DNA from: Myxosarcina sp. GA_180221_E-2-1-MAG-40_15
GTDB taxonomy: Bacteria > Cyanobacteriota > Cyanobacteriia > Cyanobacteriales > Xenococcaceae
Length of the DNA: 64,000 bases
Reading direction: 5' to 3'
NCBI GenBank assembly: GCA_020692205.1
Contig: JAIMKV010000003.1
Coordinates: forward strand, 34,942-98,941
A program made the position numbers and the translations under genes. Of the stretch, positions 34,379 through 46,456 are shown piece by piece. Numbering within the stretch: the stretch's first letter is position 1; every line of letters starts with the position of its first letter. Below the pieces are notes generated by a model. It did not search any database, was not told where the DNA came from, and saw nothing but the letters and a program-made list of their open reading frames with translations.

Positions 34379-35221
34379 TTAATTTACAGGTGTTGATAAG
34401 TCTTGACTAAAATTTGCGGTGGCTATAGCAATTTTGGTTCTTAAAGCAAGAACTAAAACCTTAAGAAAACTAATAACTAAAGAACTGTGTCTTAAGAAAA
34501 TGCTAACCAGTATTTTCTTTTAATCTTTAATTCATAAATAAATTGAGCAACTAAATTCTGATTCTGTAACTAGATAATCTAAGATTTTGTCAGTTGCGTC
34601 TCTAATTAATTATTAATGCCGCTATATATCCTTTGCCAATCAAGCTTATAGAGATAATAGAGATAACCTTCCCATAAAATTTGATTGCTATGAGCAAGTC
34701 ACATGTATTCAAATTCAATGGTATACTCAAATTCAATATTTTTGCAACATCATGTACAAATATCTACAAACATGAAAATTATTGCTTCAAGTATCAGGCA
34801 ATCGATAACCAGCCGACTCAAGTAATTAAGCTGGCGTTGTTGAATTGAAACATGAAGTATAAAATTTCTCATCAATAATGTATACCATGAATCATTCAGT
34901 CAATTGACAATTAATAGCTAAATATGCTTGTATAGATGAATTACGTCATGAGGATGTCTCATCAAGTCGCTAACTGACATTATTCTCGTTAATTATTTGC
35001 TCGGCACTCAGGTTTTCTCTAATTAGAACTTTATCTACTCTGTCGAGGTTTTCTATTTGGATTGATCTTAAATATCTCAAAACTGTTATGGAGTCTTAAG
35101 TATTTAAAGACTATGCCTAAAATTTTAATTATTATGTAATGAACGCAACTTCAGTATTAATTAACCTGGCTATTTACAGTGCATCATCATAACGCCTATT
35201 TTTGAATAGATAACTGGAATT
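34379..35221. other. 843-base AT-rich gap between divergent operons
   Basis: I see no ORF longer than about 40 codons with a ribosome site. It lies between the divergent GT2 and first sulfotransferase genes, so it must hold promoters for both, but no clear -35/-10 pair can be singled out. At 34725-34738 a short direct repeat (CTCAAATTCAAT, with related ATTCAAATTCAAT 13 bases before) is present. One end of the GGCGTTGCTGA element family lies at 34833-34860, evidence of past insertion. Confidence 0.55.
34833..34860 (+). repeat. Solo end of the GGCGTTGCTGA element family
   Basis: GGCGTTGTTGAATTG followed by AAACATGAAGTAT resembles the left end of the element at 37372. No second end is visible within 300 bases, so it is probably a fragment. 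Confidence 0.45.
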
Positions 35222-36130
35222 ATGCTCAAAAAATTCTTATCCAATAATCATAACCAATCCCCGATATTTGTATTGGGGACAGGCAGAAGTGGTACGACTC
35301 TTTTGCAGAGAATTATTAATAGTGCTGAAAATGTAGTAATTTGGGGTGAACATGGAGGTTTTTTAAGCCCAGTTGCCGAGGCTTACTTTTTAAATTTAGA
35401 AGATAAAACCATACTGCATAATATTCCCAAGCGAAATAGTCCTTTTGATACTCCTCAAGCCAAAGTTCAAAAGCTAAAGAACTCAAAACTATGGCCAGCA
35501 TGGTGCAATTGGTATAGTCAGAAAGAAGCCCGAGATATTTTTCGTTCTTTGATCGAAAACTTCTTCAATCCCCCCAATCTTGACCAAAACCTATCCTGGG
35601 GATTTAAAGAAATCAAATATGGTCGAGGTTGTCGAACTTTGGAAATGCTCGCAGATTTATATACTGATGCCAAGTTTGTTTTGATAATTCGTGACCCAGT
35701 AGATGTAATTGCCGCATATTTTTTCAAATACCTTAAACAAAAATCAGGCTTAGGCGATCGCTTAACAATTTCCCAGGCAAAAGAACTTAAAGCAAACTGC
35801 GAATTTTCAATTATCAAAGAAGCAGAAGCATGGAGAAAACAAAATGCTTATTTTATGGACTTCAAAGCCAAAAAAAGTCACCAAAGCTGGCTGGTTATTT
35901 ACGAAGATTTAATTGCCACTCCAAGTATTGCCGAGTCAACCTTAGAATGGCTGGGCGTTTCCTACTCAAATAAAAAAATCCAGTCAATTTTAGAAATGAA
36001 AGAAGGCAGAGGTGAATCGCTCAAGGTAGGAGAAGGTAAAGCTCGTTCAATTTTAACTAACGCCGAAATTGAGCAAATCAGAGAAATTACACAAGAAGTC
36101 ACCAAAGAGTTTAAACTCGTAACTAAATAA
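35222..36130 (+). CDS. Sulfotransferase family protein 1
   Basis: The protein (302 residues) has the PAPS 5'-phosphosulfate loop FVLGTGRSGTTLLQRI (residues 16-31) and the 3'-phosphate site KFVLIIRDPVDVIAAYF. The catalytic base is not obvious. It would transfer sulfate from PAPS to a hydroxyl or amino group, here probably a sugar of the surface polysaccharide. It leads the plus-strand arm; the GH10-like gene follows after 22 bases. Confidence 0.85.
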   Translation: MLKKFLSNNHNQSPIFVLGTGRSGTTLLQRIINSAENVVIWGEHGGFLSPVAEAYFLNLEDKTILHNIPKRNSPFDTPQAKVQKLKNSKLWPAWCNWYSQKEARDIFRSLIENFFNPPNLDQNLSWGFKEIKYGRGCRTLEMLADLYTDAKFVLIIRDPVDVIAAYFFKYLKQKSGLGDRLTISQAKELKANCEFSIIKEAEAWRKQNAYFMDFKAKKSHQSWLVIYEDLIATPSIAESTLEWLGVSYSNKKIQSILEMKEGRGESLKVGEGKARSILTNAEIEQIREITQEVTKEFKLVTK

Positions 36131-36152
36131 TTTTTATTGACGCAATCAACCA

Positions 36153-37280
36153 GTGAAATACAGATATTTCCGAAAATACAAGCAGACATTAATCAGTATT
36201 TTCATCATCATTGGGGTACTAATTTTCTTGGTGATCCAATCATCAGCCCAAGTATTACCAAGCGGTAGCAGATTGAAAGATTTGGCAACATCTAATACCA
36301 AAATTGGCAGTGTGGGGACATATAATACTTTTTTCCCTGAAGACGGTAAAAGTCAGCAAAAGTATCGAACCTTGTTTCAGCGAGAGATGAGTGCGGGAAC
36401 AGTCTTATGTTATCCCATAAGCCTTTGGACGGGTTTTAAACAGTACTCTTTTTCCGAGTTTAATCGTACAGTTAACTGGTTTGAGAATAACGGACTCGCG
36501 CAAATGGCTCATTTACTAGTTGGTCCTAGTCAATATTATCCTCAATGGTTTCTTGATAACTCTTACACGAACGAGCAATTAGAAGACATTATGGAAGACT
36601 TTATTCGCGAGGTGATGCACAGTAATAATAATGGCAGCAAAATTGATGTCTGGAATGTAGTGAATGAAGCACTTTGGCTGGAAGGTGGCGCTCCTTATAC
36701 AGGAACGATCTGGAATCAGTTAGGAAGGGAAGAGGATCAATCAGGTTTGACAGGAGCGGATAAAATACTTAATCAGCATCCAGTCTATATTCGTAGAGCT
36801 TTCGAGATTGCCCGAAAATATACCAGCAACAAGTTAGAGTTACGAGATAACGGGATCGAATTTCCTGATGATGACGAATATCAAATGTTTTATCAGTTGG
36901 TCAAGCATCTACTAAATCAAGGAGTACCATTGGATGCCGTCGGTTTTCAAACACATTTAAATACAAATGACACTTATGATTGGGAGGGGTTGAAAAACAA
37001 TATTAGAAGATATAAAGATTTAGGCTTAGAGGTCTACATTACCGAATTAGATGTTGGCAATGATGGTAGCGAACAGGGAAGAGAAAAACAGAAACAATAT
37101 TATTATAACGTAGTCAAAGCAGCTAGAGAAGGAGGTGCCGATCAGATTCACCTGTGGGGATTAAATGACGGACAAATGGGTGATTATCGCGAAGATGAAT
37201 TTGCGCTCTTATTTGAGGGCTATATGGAGCCAAAGCCAGCCTACTATGGTTTCCAACAGGCCTTAACTAACTATCAATAA
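36153..37280 (+). CDS. GH10-family glycosidase-like protein, membrane anchored
   Basis: The protein (375 residues, GTG start 22 bases after the sulfotransferase stop) has a basic N-terminus and hydrophobic segment (about 12-30), so the catalytic domain is probably outside the membrane. The acid/base Glu172 sits in DVWNVVNEALW and the nucleophile Glu298 in VYITELDV, both standard for GH10. The block HLLVGPSQYYPQWF (His120) replaces the canonical HTLVWHSQxPxWF, losing the Trp-His pair that lines the -1 subsite. A xylanase role is therefore uncertain; processing or editing of the local polysaccharide is a reasonable inference. Confidence 0.8.
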   Translation: MKYRYFRKYKQTLISIFIIIGVLIFLVIQSSAQVLPSGSRLKDLATSNTKIGSVGTYNTFFPEDGKSQQKYRTLFQREMSAGTVLCYPISLWTGFKQYSFSEFNRTVNWFENNGLAQMAHLLVGPSQYYPQWFLDNSYTNEQLEDIMEDFIREVMHSNNNGSKIDVWNVVNEALWLEGGAPYTGTIWNQLGREEDQSGLTGADKILNQHPVYIRRAFEIARKYTSNKLELRDNGIEFPDDDEYQMFYQLVKHLLNQGVPLDAVGFQTHLNTNDTYDWEGLKNNIRRYKDLGLEVYITELDVGNDGSEQGREKQKQYYYNVVKAAREGGADQIHLWGLNDGQMGDYREDEFALLFEGYMEPKPAYYGFQQALTNYQ

Positions 37281-37371
37281 AACAGCGTTGGTGAATTAGA
37301 GGATGATTTTTACGATGGTGAGACGATGGTTATTTGTATTTAAAGGCTAATGACTGCCGACAGTCATACTA

Positions 37372-37504
37372 GGCGTTGCTGAATCGGGGAATGACAGTAA
37401 AATGATTACTTTTATAATCTAGGTAATAAGAGTCAATTAAAAGCTAAGAGCTAAGAGCTACGAACCGTATTACTTTCGGTTTCATACTTTAAATCAGCAA
37501 CGCC
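37372..37504. mobile_element. MITE-like element, 133 bp, GGCGTTGCTGA ends
   Basis: The left end reads GGCGTTGCTGAATCGGGG; the right end, read inward, GGCGTTGCTGATTTAAAG then TATGAAACC. The 11 terminal bases are a perfect inverted repeat. The inside has AGCTAAGAGCTAAGAGCT text and no ORF. Related ends occur at 34833, 41715 and 52986. A target-site duplication is not obvious. It occupies most of the gap between the GH10 and second sulfotransferase genes. Confidence 0.65.
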
Positions 37505-37548
37505 TTATCGGGCATTTCTTTAGATCTTTCATTATTAAGTTTATTGAT

Positions 37549-39828
<2,280 letters not shown>

Positions 39829-39859
39829 CTATCAAAGCAAAATTCTTTTTGATTCAAAA

Positions 39860-41050
39860 ATGAGTAGCAAGCTGATTAAAAGGATCGTCACTTGTCAAGG
39901 TAGCATTCAGCTAGTTACTGCTTTATCAGTTATCGACTATCGAGAGCAAGAGCAAAAACTAGATTGCCAATTAGACTATCAATATGAAAATTACCTGGTT
40001 ATCTACGATCTTAATTCTCCTCCAGGACAAATCGATGCCTTTGCTGGCTTGATTAAAAAAATGGCAGAACTAATTTGTGACTGGAAAAAAATAGTTTATG
40101 TTGCTCCCGAACAGATACAGGCGATCGCTCATCAAAGTAGCTTAACTAACTCGTCAACCTATTTTCAGCGAGTACATGAGCTAGTGGGAACTAATTCTGC
40201 TGATGAAATATACTTATCCCGAAACTGGCAATTGGGTAATCAGCTTTTTACTAATGCTTATGAGGCAGCCGAAAAAATTTGCTATGGCGATAGTATCGGC
40301 ATCTACTTTGCGCCAGACTCTAAAGCATTTTTCTTACCTCAAAGTTTACCCAAACAACTATTAAGCAAGCTGCTCGCTCGCGCTAAATTAATTTTGGGTT
40401 ATCCAGTTTTGCGAGCGATCGACTTTGACCGAGGCTATTTCTGTCTTCCAAACATTTTAGGCGAAAAACCGCCGATGCCAGTGACTATACCTGACAAGAC
40501 AAGTCTACTCAAAATATTTCAACAATTGAGATGTCTATTAGATCCAGATTACATCAACCAACTAAAGCAGCAGATCCAGGATGCGCCAGTATCAATTCTT
40601 TTGACCTCAAATTTTTCCGAGGCGGGAAGAATGACATTACCACAAGAAATAGAGGCTTATCGAGAGTTTTTTGTTAGTACTGATGTTTCTCAAGGCTCAG
40701 TTTTAATTATTAAACCACATCCAAGAGATAGCAGGAAAAAAATGCTAGCACTGAGTAATACTTTTGCAGCATATTTTGAACATGTTATTATTCTTTCAGA
40801 AACGAGCTTATTTTTTCTGCCTTTTGAAGTTTTTTTTACCGCAGTTTTTCTCGATGAAAATTTGAAGTTAACTAATCAGGTTAAAGTATTTGCCTTTAGC
40901 TCTGCTTGTTTATCATTAAAACTATTGTTTAATGTTGCTTCTTTTATTGGTTTTGGCCATGAGATTACCAGGAAATTTTTTGCTCAAGATTATGCCCCTG
41001 GTAGAATTAAACACGAACAGGACTTAACCGAGGCACTAACAAAAATCTAA
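39860..41050 (+). CDS. Polysialyltransferase-like glycosyltransferase
   Basis: This 396-residue protein shows the motif order of bacterial sialyl- and polysialyltransferases (GT-B): YGDSIGIYF at 142-150 (family D/E-D/E-G region), LLTSNFSEAG at 247-256, the HP motif IIKPHPRD at 283-290, and AFSSAC at 345-350 (SS motif). These enzymes use CMP-activated nonulosonic acids; KDO is also CMP-activated, and this gene lies directly behind kdsA-kdsC. A CMP-KDO-using transferase is therefore a good guess. Identity cannot be proved from sequence alone. Confidence 0.65.
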   Translation: MSSKLIKRIVTCQGSIQLVTALSVIDYREQEQKLDCQLDYQYENYLVIYDLNSPPGQIDAFAGLIKKMAELICDWKKIVYVAPEQIQAIAHQSSLTNSSTYFQRVHELVGTNSADEIYLSRNWQLGNQLFTNAYEAAEKICYGDSIGIYFAPDSKAFFLPQSLPKQLLSKLLARAKLILGYPVLRAIDFDRGYFCLPNILGEKPPMPVTIPDKTSLLKIFQQLRCLLDPDYINQLKQQIQDAPVSILLTSNFSEAGRMTLPQEIEAYREFFVSTDVSQGSVLIIKPHPRDSRKKMLALSNTFAAYFEHVIILSETSLFFLPFEVFFTAVFLDENLKLTNQVKVFAFSSACLSLKLLFNVASFIGFGHEITRKFFAQDYAPGRIKHEQDLTEALTKI

Positions 41051-41086
41051 ATTGAGTTTTTCCTGAAAAAGTTATCTGAATGTCCT

Positions 41087-41698
41087 ATGACCATAAAACG
41101 TTGGCAAAAACTATTTTGGATCATTAGAAAACCAGTAGTTCACTCGTTGAAAAATCTTTATGTTCAATACAAAAATCCTAATGCTGATATATCTGCGCCG
41201 ATAGTCTGGAAATATGACGATATAGAAGCGATTAGCATCGGTAGCCAGACGCTGATCGAACCATTTTCCCAAATCGTGGTCGAAGTTAGCTCGCCATTAA
41301 GTACCATTCCAGGTCGTCTTAGGATCGCCGAAAGAGTGATCATTGGCTCAGGAGCCAATATTCGTGCTGCGGGAGGAGAAATATCGATCGCTCGCAACTC
41401 CATGCTCGGTCAACAAGTATCTTTAATTGCATCTAATCATCTCATTTCTAGTGAAAAGCCCTATAGAGATTTACCTTGGGATGAAACCAAAGTGGGCATT
41501 TCCATTGAGGAAAACGTTTGGATCGGTGCTGGGGTAACTGTTCTTCCTGGCTGTGCGATCGGTAAAAATTCGGTGGTTGGAGCAGGTAGCGTGGTCACCA
41601 AAAGCATTCCCGCTAATGAGGTCTGGGCAGGAATACCAGCTAAAAAGATCAGAGATATTATTCAGTCTAAATTTTTAGTAAATCTCAGTACCAAGTAG
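41087..41698 (+). CDS. Left-handed beta-helix acyltransferase
   Basis: The protein (203 residues) has hexapeptide repeats ending with GVTVLPGCAIGKNSVVGAGS and VVTKSIPANEVWAGIPAKKI, typical of O-acetyltransferases (LpxA/Vat/NodL-like fold). A catalytic His is plausible in LIASNHLIS. It would put acetyl groups on a sugar of the polysaccharide. It is 36 bases after the polysialyltransferase-like gene. Confidence 0.85.
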   Translation: MTIKRWQKLFWIIRKPVVHSLKNLYVQYKNPNADISAPIVWKYDDIEAISIGSQTLIEPFSQIVVEVSSPLSTIPGRLRIAERVIIGSGANIRAAGGEISIARNSMLGQQVSLIASNHLISSEKPYRDLPWDETKVGISIEENVWIGAGVTVLPGCAIGKNSVVGAGSVVTKSIPANEVWAGIPAKKIRDIIQSKFLVNLSTK

Positions 41699-41714
41699 CA
41701 ATTAAAATTGGTTC

Positions 41715-41741
41715 GGTTTCATACTTTCAATCAGCAATGCC
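41715..41741 (-). repeat. Solo end of the GGCGTTGCTGA element family
   Basis: GGTTTCATACTTTCAATCAG then CAATGCC: the reverse complement begins GGCATTGCTGATTGAAAG and resembles the right end of the element at 37372. There is no partner end nearby. It lies between the acyltransferase and PhyH genes, just 25 bases before the PhyH start. Confidence 0.5.
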
Positions 41742-41765
41742 CCAAAAATTATTGAGGACAATTAA

Positions 41766-42722
41766 ATGACTGCATCAATAACAAAATTTGCCATGAACGA
41801 TGTAACGGGGATTAAAGACTATTATGAATCTTATGGATATGTGGTGCTTCAAACCTTGTTAGATCGTGCCAAAATAGACTATTTCATCAAACAATATGAA
41901 AAAATCAAGCGCAATAAGTTTTTTATTTATTACAGTCAAAGTTTACACGCGCCTTTACGACCTAAAATTACCCCTGAAGGTTTTATTGAAGAATCGATGG
42001 AAAGAGTTCAGGATTTAAAATTTTCCCCTGGTTTTTCTCAAGCTGCCTTAAAGTGCTTAATCGATCGCCAAATTTCTGACGTACTGGGCATCTTATCTGG
42101 CTCATCTAGTCATACACTGTGGCAAAATATGTTTTTTGATAAGTCAACAGGAACCGTGGAGCATCAAGACCACTATTATTTAGATACTGATCCTCCAGGA
42201 AACCTAATTGGTGTCTGGTATGCCCTAGAAAATATTCATCCAGATTCTGGTTGCTTTTTCGTCATTCCTAGTAGCCATAAAGCACAGGTCATAAGTCGCG
42301 AAAATACATCATTAAAAAAGGGAGGTCTAAAAGCTCTCGTTCCCGATCATGACGAGATGAGAAAAAAAATAATTAACCTAATTCGAGAAAAGAACTGTGA
42401 ATACAAAACATTTCCTTTAGATAAAGGAGATGTTTTATTTTGGCATCCTTATACTATTCATGGTGCTTATCAAAATAAAAATCCTCAATTCAGCCGTAAA
42501 TCTTTTACAGCTCACTTTTATCCCTCACATTTGCCAAGGCTATTTGCCAAGACTCCTTTATTAAAACCTTCGGCTAATCCCAAGATTTTGATCAGAAGCA
42601 ACGATTTGAGAGTATATGGATGGAATGCTAAACAATATGCAATTTATTTATTTAATAAATTAAGAGGTCAAGAAATTACTATGGATATGCGTCGAAAAAG
42701 CTATGAAGATTATGCTGAATAA
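41766..42722 (+). CDS. Phytanoyl-CoA dioxygenase (PhyH)-family protein
   Basis: This 2OG-Fe(II) oxygenase of 318 residues has the H-x-D in GTVEHQDHYYLDT, the block IGVWYALENIHPDSGCFFVIP, the distal His in WHPYTIHGAYQNK and an Arg in FSRKSFTAHFYP. PhyH proteins in glycan and natural-product loci hydroxylate diverse substrates. Here a sugar hydroxylation is a guess. It is the second 2OG oxygenase of the locus, and not close in sequence to the one at 17341. Confidence 0.85.
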   Translation: MTASITKFAMNDVTGIKDYYESYGYVVLQTLLDRAKIDYFIKQYEKIKRNKFFIYYSQSLHAPLRPKITPEGFIEESMERVQDLKFSPGFSQAALKCLIDRQISDVLGILSGSSSHTLWQNMFFDKSTGTVEHQDHYYLDTDPPGNLIGVWYALENIHPDSGCFFVIPSSHKAQVISRENTSLKKGGLKALVPDHDEMRKKIINLIREKNCEYKTFPLDKGDVLFWHPYTIHGAYQNKNPQFSRKSFTAHFYPSHLPRLFAKTPLLKPSANPKILIRSNDLRVYGWNAKQYAIYLFNKLRGQEITMDMRRKSYEDYAE

Positions 42723-42753
42723 ACTTTCAACATTAATTATCATTAGCTTATAA

Positions 42754-44052
42754 ATGCAAGAGAGAAAAACCTTGAACCAGGATTTATCGAGAAGAATAGA
42801 ATTAGGAATTACCTTCGGCTTATCTGCATTTTATCTAGGAATTAGCCTTCCTAACCCAATTCCTAGTGCTTTAGCTCTACTAAGCTTTTTAATCATTCCT
42901 CTTTTAATTATTAGGCAATGGAGACAATTCATTTATGTTGCAACTAGAGATATACCGCTGATCCTCGCAGTAGGAGTTGCTGTTATCTCGGTGCTATGGT
43001 CTACTAACCCAGAGGCAACCTTGGCTCACAGTAGAGCCTTGTCATTTTCGACTGCGTTTGGTATCTATTTGGCAACGCGCTACACACCAAAAGAGCTGAT
43101 GCGGCTGATGGTTTGGCTGTTCGGCATCTATATGTTGCTTAGTTTAATCGTCTCGTTAATCTTGCCATCTTACGGGACGGATATTAATACTCAGGGATTA
43201 TCGTGGCAAGGAATCGCTGGACATAAAAATGCCTTGTCAGCTGCCATGGGTCTGGCTGCGATGCTTTTTTTGGATCTGGCTCTTTATGGGTATAAATATC
43301 GACGGATTTTGTCTTTGGGAGCAGGAATTTCCTTTATGCTCATGGTGCTTTCTAAAGGAAAAGGTGGACTGGCAGTATTTATTGCCTTGCTTCCCCTATT
43401 GCCACTTTACAAGCTTGCCAAACAAGAATATCGGTTGAGAACTTTTTTTAGTGTCTTTGCTTTCGCGATCGCTCTAGTTATGATTGTAGCTACTTTAATT
43501 AATCTAGAGTTTATTACGGTCGAACTTCTCGGAAAAGATATGGAGTTAACTGGAAGAATACCTTTATGGAATTATTTAATCCAAAGAGGAATAGAGAAAT
43601 CTTGGCTCGGTTATGGATATGGTGCATTTTGGACTAATCCTCAAGAAACTTTGCTGGTGGCTCTCAATGTACCGTGGATGTCAGCTATAGCAGATGGTAC
43701 TACCAAAGCTCATGCTCATAGCGCCTATATTGATTTATTTCTGCAATTAGGTTGGTTAGGTGTGTCTCTGGTGACACTTAGTTTCGTGACTATGCTGTTT
43801 AGAGTGGTTTTACTGCTAGGGCTAACCAGACAAATAGAATATTTTTGGATGCTTCAGCTATTACTTTTTATGGCCCTGGGAAATATTGCCAATAATGCAG
43901 GGGAATTTCTCGCTTATCGCTCTTTGTATTGGGTTTTGTATGTATCAACTGCCTGTTCAACTGCGATTCACTTGAAGAGAATTTTGAAGTCTGGTAACAA
44001 ATTAGAGAATCTTCAATATGAAAGTATTACATATCAGCACCAAGGATCTTGA
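42754..44052 (+). CDS. O-antigen ligase/Wzy-like polymerase
   Basis: The 432-residue protein has about ten membrane helices and the conserved block of Wzy_C (O-antigen ligase) proteins: KAHAHSAYIDLFLQLGWLG (about residue 326), with WQGIAGHKNALSAAMGLA upstream. It probably polymerises repeat units in the periplasm. The following GT4 gene starts 35 bases inside its 3' end. Ligase and polymerase cannot be separated from sequence; the capsule context favours polymerase. Confidence 0.85.
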   Translation: MQERKTLNQDLSRRIELGITFGLSAFYLGISLPNPIPSALALLSFLIIPLLIIRQWRQFIYVATRDIPLILAVGVAVISVLWSTNPEATLAHSRALSFSTAFGIYLATRYTPKELMRLMVWLFGIYMLLSLIVSLILPSYGTDINTQGLSWQGIAGHKNALSAAMGLAAMLFLDLALYGYKYRRILSLGAGISFMLMVLSKGKGGLAVFIALLPLLPLYKLAKQEYRLRTFFSVFAFAIALVMIVATLINLEFITVELLGKDMELTGRIPLWNYLIQRGIEKSWLGYGYGAFWTNPQETLLVALNVPWMSAIADGTTKAHAHSAYIDLFLQLGWLGVSLVTLSFVTMLFRVVLLLGLTRQIEYFWMLQLLLFMALGNIANNAGEFLAYRSLYWVLYVSTACSTAIHLKRILKSGNKLENLQYESITYQHQGS

Positions 44053-45289
44053 GGGAGGAGCTGCCCGGGCTGCCTATCGATTACATCAAGGGCTTGAGAG
44101 TATCAAAGTTAACTCTCAAATGCTAGTACAAATTAAAGTCAGCGACGATCCAACGGTAATTGCGCCTCAAACTATTATCGAGAAAAGCATTGCCATGTTA
44201 GGCGGAATTTTAGATACAATCCCGCCACGGTTTTATCTGCGACATACGCAAATTTCATTCTCTACTCAGTGGTTACCTGATGTAATCTATTCTCAGATGA
44301 CTCGGCTCGCTCCAGATTTGATTAATCTGCATTGGATTAAAAATAGCCATCTGCGGATTGAAACAATTGCTAAGTTAGGGCGACCGATTGTTTGGACTCT
44401 TCACGATATGTGGGCTTTTACGGGAGGATGCCATTACGATGGAGAGTGCGGTCGATACGTTGAGTCCTGTGGCGCTTGCCCTCAACTTAAAAGTGACAAT
44501 AACTGCGATTTATCCCGTTGGATTTGGCAGCGAAAATCTCAAGCCTGGAAAAATATTCCCATGACTATTGTTACCCCTAGTCAGTGGTTAGCTCAATGCG
44601 CTCGTTCTAGTTCTCTATTTAGAAATTTACCAATTGAGGTGATTCCCAACGGTGTCCATTTACAGAGATTTAAACCTGTTGACCGTCAACTAGTGCGATC
44701 GCTACTCAATCTGCCTCAAAATAAACAACTGATACTATTTGGAGCAGTTAACGCCACTAGCGATCGCCGTAAGGGATTTCATCTGCTCAAGATGGCTTTG
44801 CAAAATCTTTGTCAGTTAGGATGGCAAGACAAAATCGAGTTAGTTGTAGTCGGTGCATCACAACCAGATAATCAGACCGATTTAGGCTTCAAAACCCACT
44901 ATTTAGGAAAATTGAGCGATGATATCTCTTTGGCACAAGTTTATGCTGCCGCCGATATTTTTGTCGCCCCTTCGCTTCAAGATAACCTTCCCAACACAGT
45001 AGTAGAAGCGATCGCTTGTGGAACTCCCTGTGCTGCTTTTAAGATTGGCGGAATGCCAGAGATCATCGAGCATCAGCAAAATGGTTATTTGGCTCAACCC
45101 TTCGAGATAGAAGATTTGGCTAGAGGAATTGTCTGGATCTTGGAAGACCAAGAGCGACATCGCCAGCTTAGCGATCGCGCTCGTGAAAAAGCTGAACAAG
45201 AATTTACTCAGGAATTACAAGCACACCGCTATGCTTCTGTCTATGCTGAACTTTGGTCGAAAACCAAAGTTTTTAATTGCTCACATTAA
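44018..45289 (+). CDS. GT4 glycosyltransferase
   Basis: The 423-residue GT-B enzyme begins MKVLHISTKDLEGGAARAAY and contains IVWTLHDMWAFTGGCHYDGECGRY, a block common in colanic acid/WcaL-like transferases with several Cys. The donor half has FGAVNATSDRRKGFHLL and APSLQDNLPNTVVEAIACG (E-x7-E region). Its start overlaps the Wzy-like gene by 35 bases, so the pair is coupled. It probably adds a sugar to the lipid-linked repeat unit. Confidence 0.9.
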   Translation: MKVLHISTKDLEGGAARAAYRLHQGLESIKVNSQMLVQIKVSDDPTVIAPQTIIEKSIAMLGGILDTIPPRFYLRHTQISFSTQWLPDVIYSQMTRLAPDLINLHWIKNSHLRIETIAKLGRPIVWTLHDMWAFTGGCHYDGECGRYVESCGACPQLKSDNNCDLSRWIWQRKSQAWKNIPMTIVTPSQWLAQCARSSSLFRNLPIEVIPNGVHLQRFKPVDRQLVRSLLNLPQNKQLILFGAVNATSDRRKGFHLLKMALQNLCQLGWQDKIELVVVGASQPDNQTDLGFKTHYLGKLSDDISLAQVYAAADIFVAPSLQDNLPNTVVEAIACGTPCAAFKIGGMPEIIEHQQNGYLAQPFEIEDLARGIVWILEDQERHRQLSDRAREKAEQEFTQELQAHRYASVYAELWSKTKVFNCSH

Positions 45290-45408
45290 CTTAGAAGTAT
45301 ATCTAATCCATCGTTAATCAAAAAAGTAGTGATGTGTGTAACAACAATTCGCTTTAGCAACAAATAATTATATTTTTGACCAAATTTATCAAGTAAACCC
45401 CCAGTACT

Positions 45409-46182
45409 ATGAATAAAGATTTTTGCTTTTGTACGCTAGCAATTAGCCAAAGATACTGTCTTTTAGCCAGAGAATTGGCGGTAAGTTTGGAACAATATGC
45501 TCCTAGAAAAATGTTGATAGTATCTACAGACCTACCAAATAAATTTGAAAACTGTAGCAATGTTTTAGCTTTTAAACATTATCAGCAAGGTATACATAGC
45601 TGTATAAATGACAAAAGATTTGTCATAGAAAAGGCTTTGTCAATGTTTGATGCTGCTATATTTCTTGATGCCGACAGCAAAATCGTAGCTCCTATAGATC
45701 ATAATATGATTATTCAACCAGGAATTACAATACATAGAATTAATAATATTCTTGAATGTAAAGTCAACCAAAGAAACAAATATAGAGCAGAGGTAACGCG
45801 AGAAATAGCAGATAAGCTGGATATTAATTTAAAAGTCACTAACTTGATTCCAGGAAATATATTTGCTATATCAAAAGAAACAGGAAAAGAAATTGAGTTT
45901 ATTAAGATTTGGGACAAAATTGGAAGATACTTTGAATTTAAGAATCTCCATTATGCTGAGGAAAATGCAATGGGATTGGCTGCTGCTAAGGTAGGATTAA
46001 CAGTTAGAAATAGTAAAAATTTGGAAGAATTAAAAAAAAATTGTCAGCATTTGTATGTCACAAGCCATAGCATAGAATCTAAAACCATCTTCGAGCGAAT
46101 AAAACGATGGAGTGGTATTCCCTCTCGTCTGAGTCGGTCACTAATAATTAGCTTGAGAGACTTTGGATTTTACTTTCGCTAA
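45409..46182 (+). CDS. GT-A-like nucleotide-sugar transferase
   Basis: The 257-residue protein starts with KDFCFCTLAISQRYCLLARE and has the metal-binding block SMFDAAIFLDADSKIVAPID (DxD), with a C-terminal HYAEENAMGLAAAKVG. It resembles GT-A transferases of the GT8/putative nucleotide-diphospho-sugar group but is distant from the two GT8-like proteins at 15793 and 21116. Base composition is more AT-rich than its neighbours, a feature shared with the next two genes, which may mark a recent addition. Confidence 0.65.
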   Translation: MNKDFCFCTLAISQRYCLLARELAVSLEQYAPRKMLIVSTDLPNKFENCSNVLAFKHYQQGIHSCINDKRFVIEKALSMFDAAIFLDADSKIVAPIDHNMIIQPGITIHRINNILECKVNQRNKYRAEVTREIADKLDINLKVTNLIPGNIFAISKETGKEIEFIKIWDKIGRYFEFKNLHYAEENAMGLAAAKVGLTVRNSKNLEELKKNCQHLYVTSHSIESKTIFERIKRWSGIPSRLSRSLIISLRDFGFYFR

Positions 46183-46456
46183 AATTTTTTGCTGGATATC
46201 AACATATAAATCTAAACTTTGATCAAGATAAAATAATAAATTAACTGTCATTAAATAATCGTCTCTGACACTTTAAAAGCTGCTTTAATTATATGCTCTC
46301 ATGCTAAATAAAAGTTGTAAATACGTTTTTATGAGTGACTTTATACCGATACTTTGACTCGATATGAGTACCAAGATATTTTTGCCAACATAGTCAATGA
46401 GTAAACCAAAAATATCTAACAACTTAATAACATCAGCAAATTTGTGAGTAATAATA

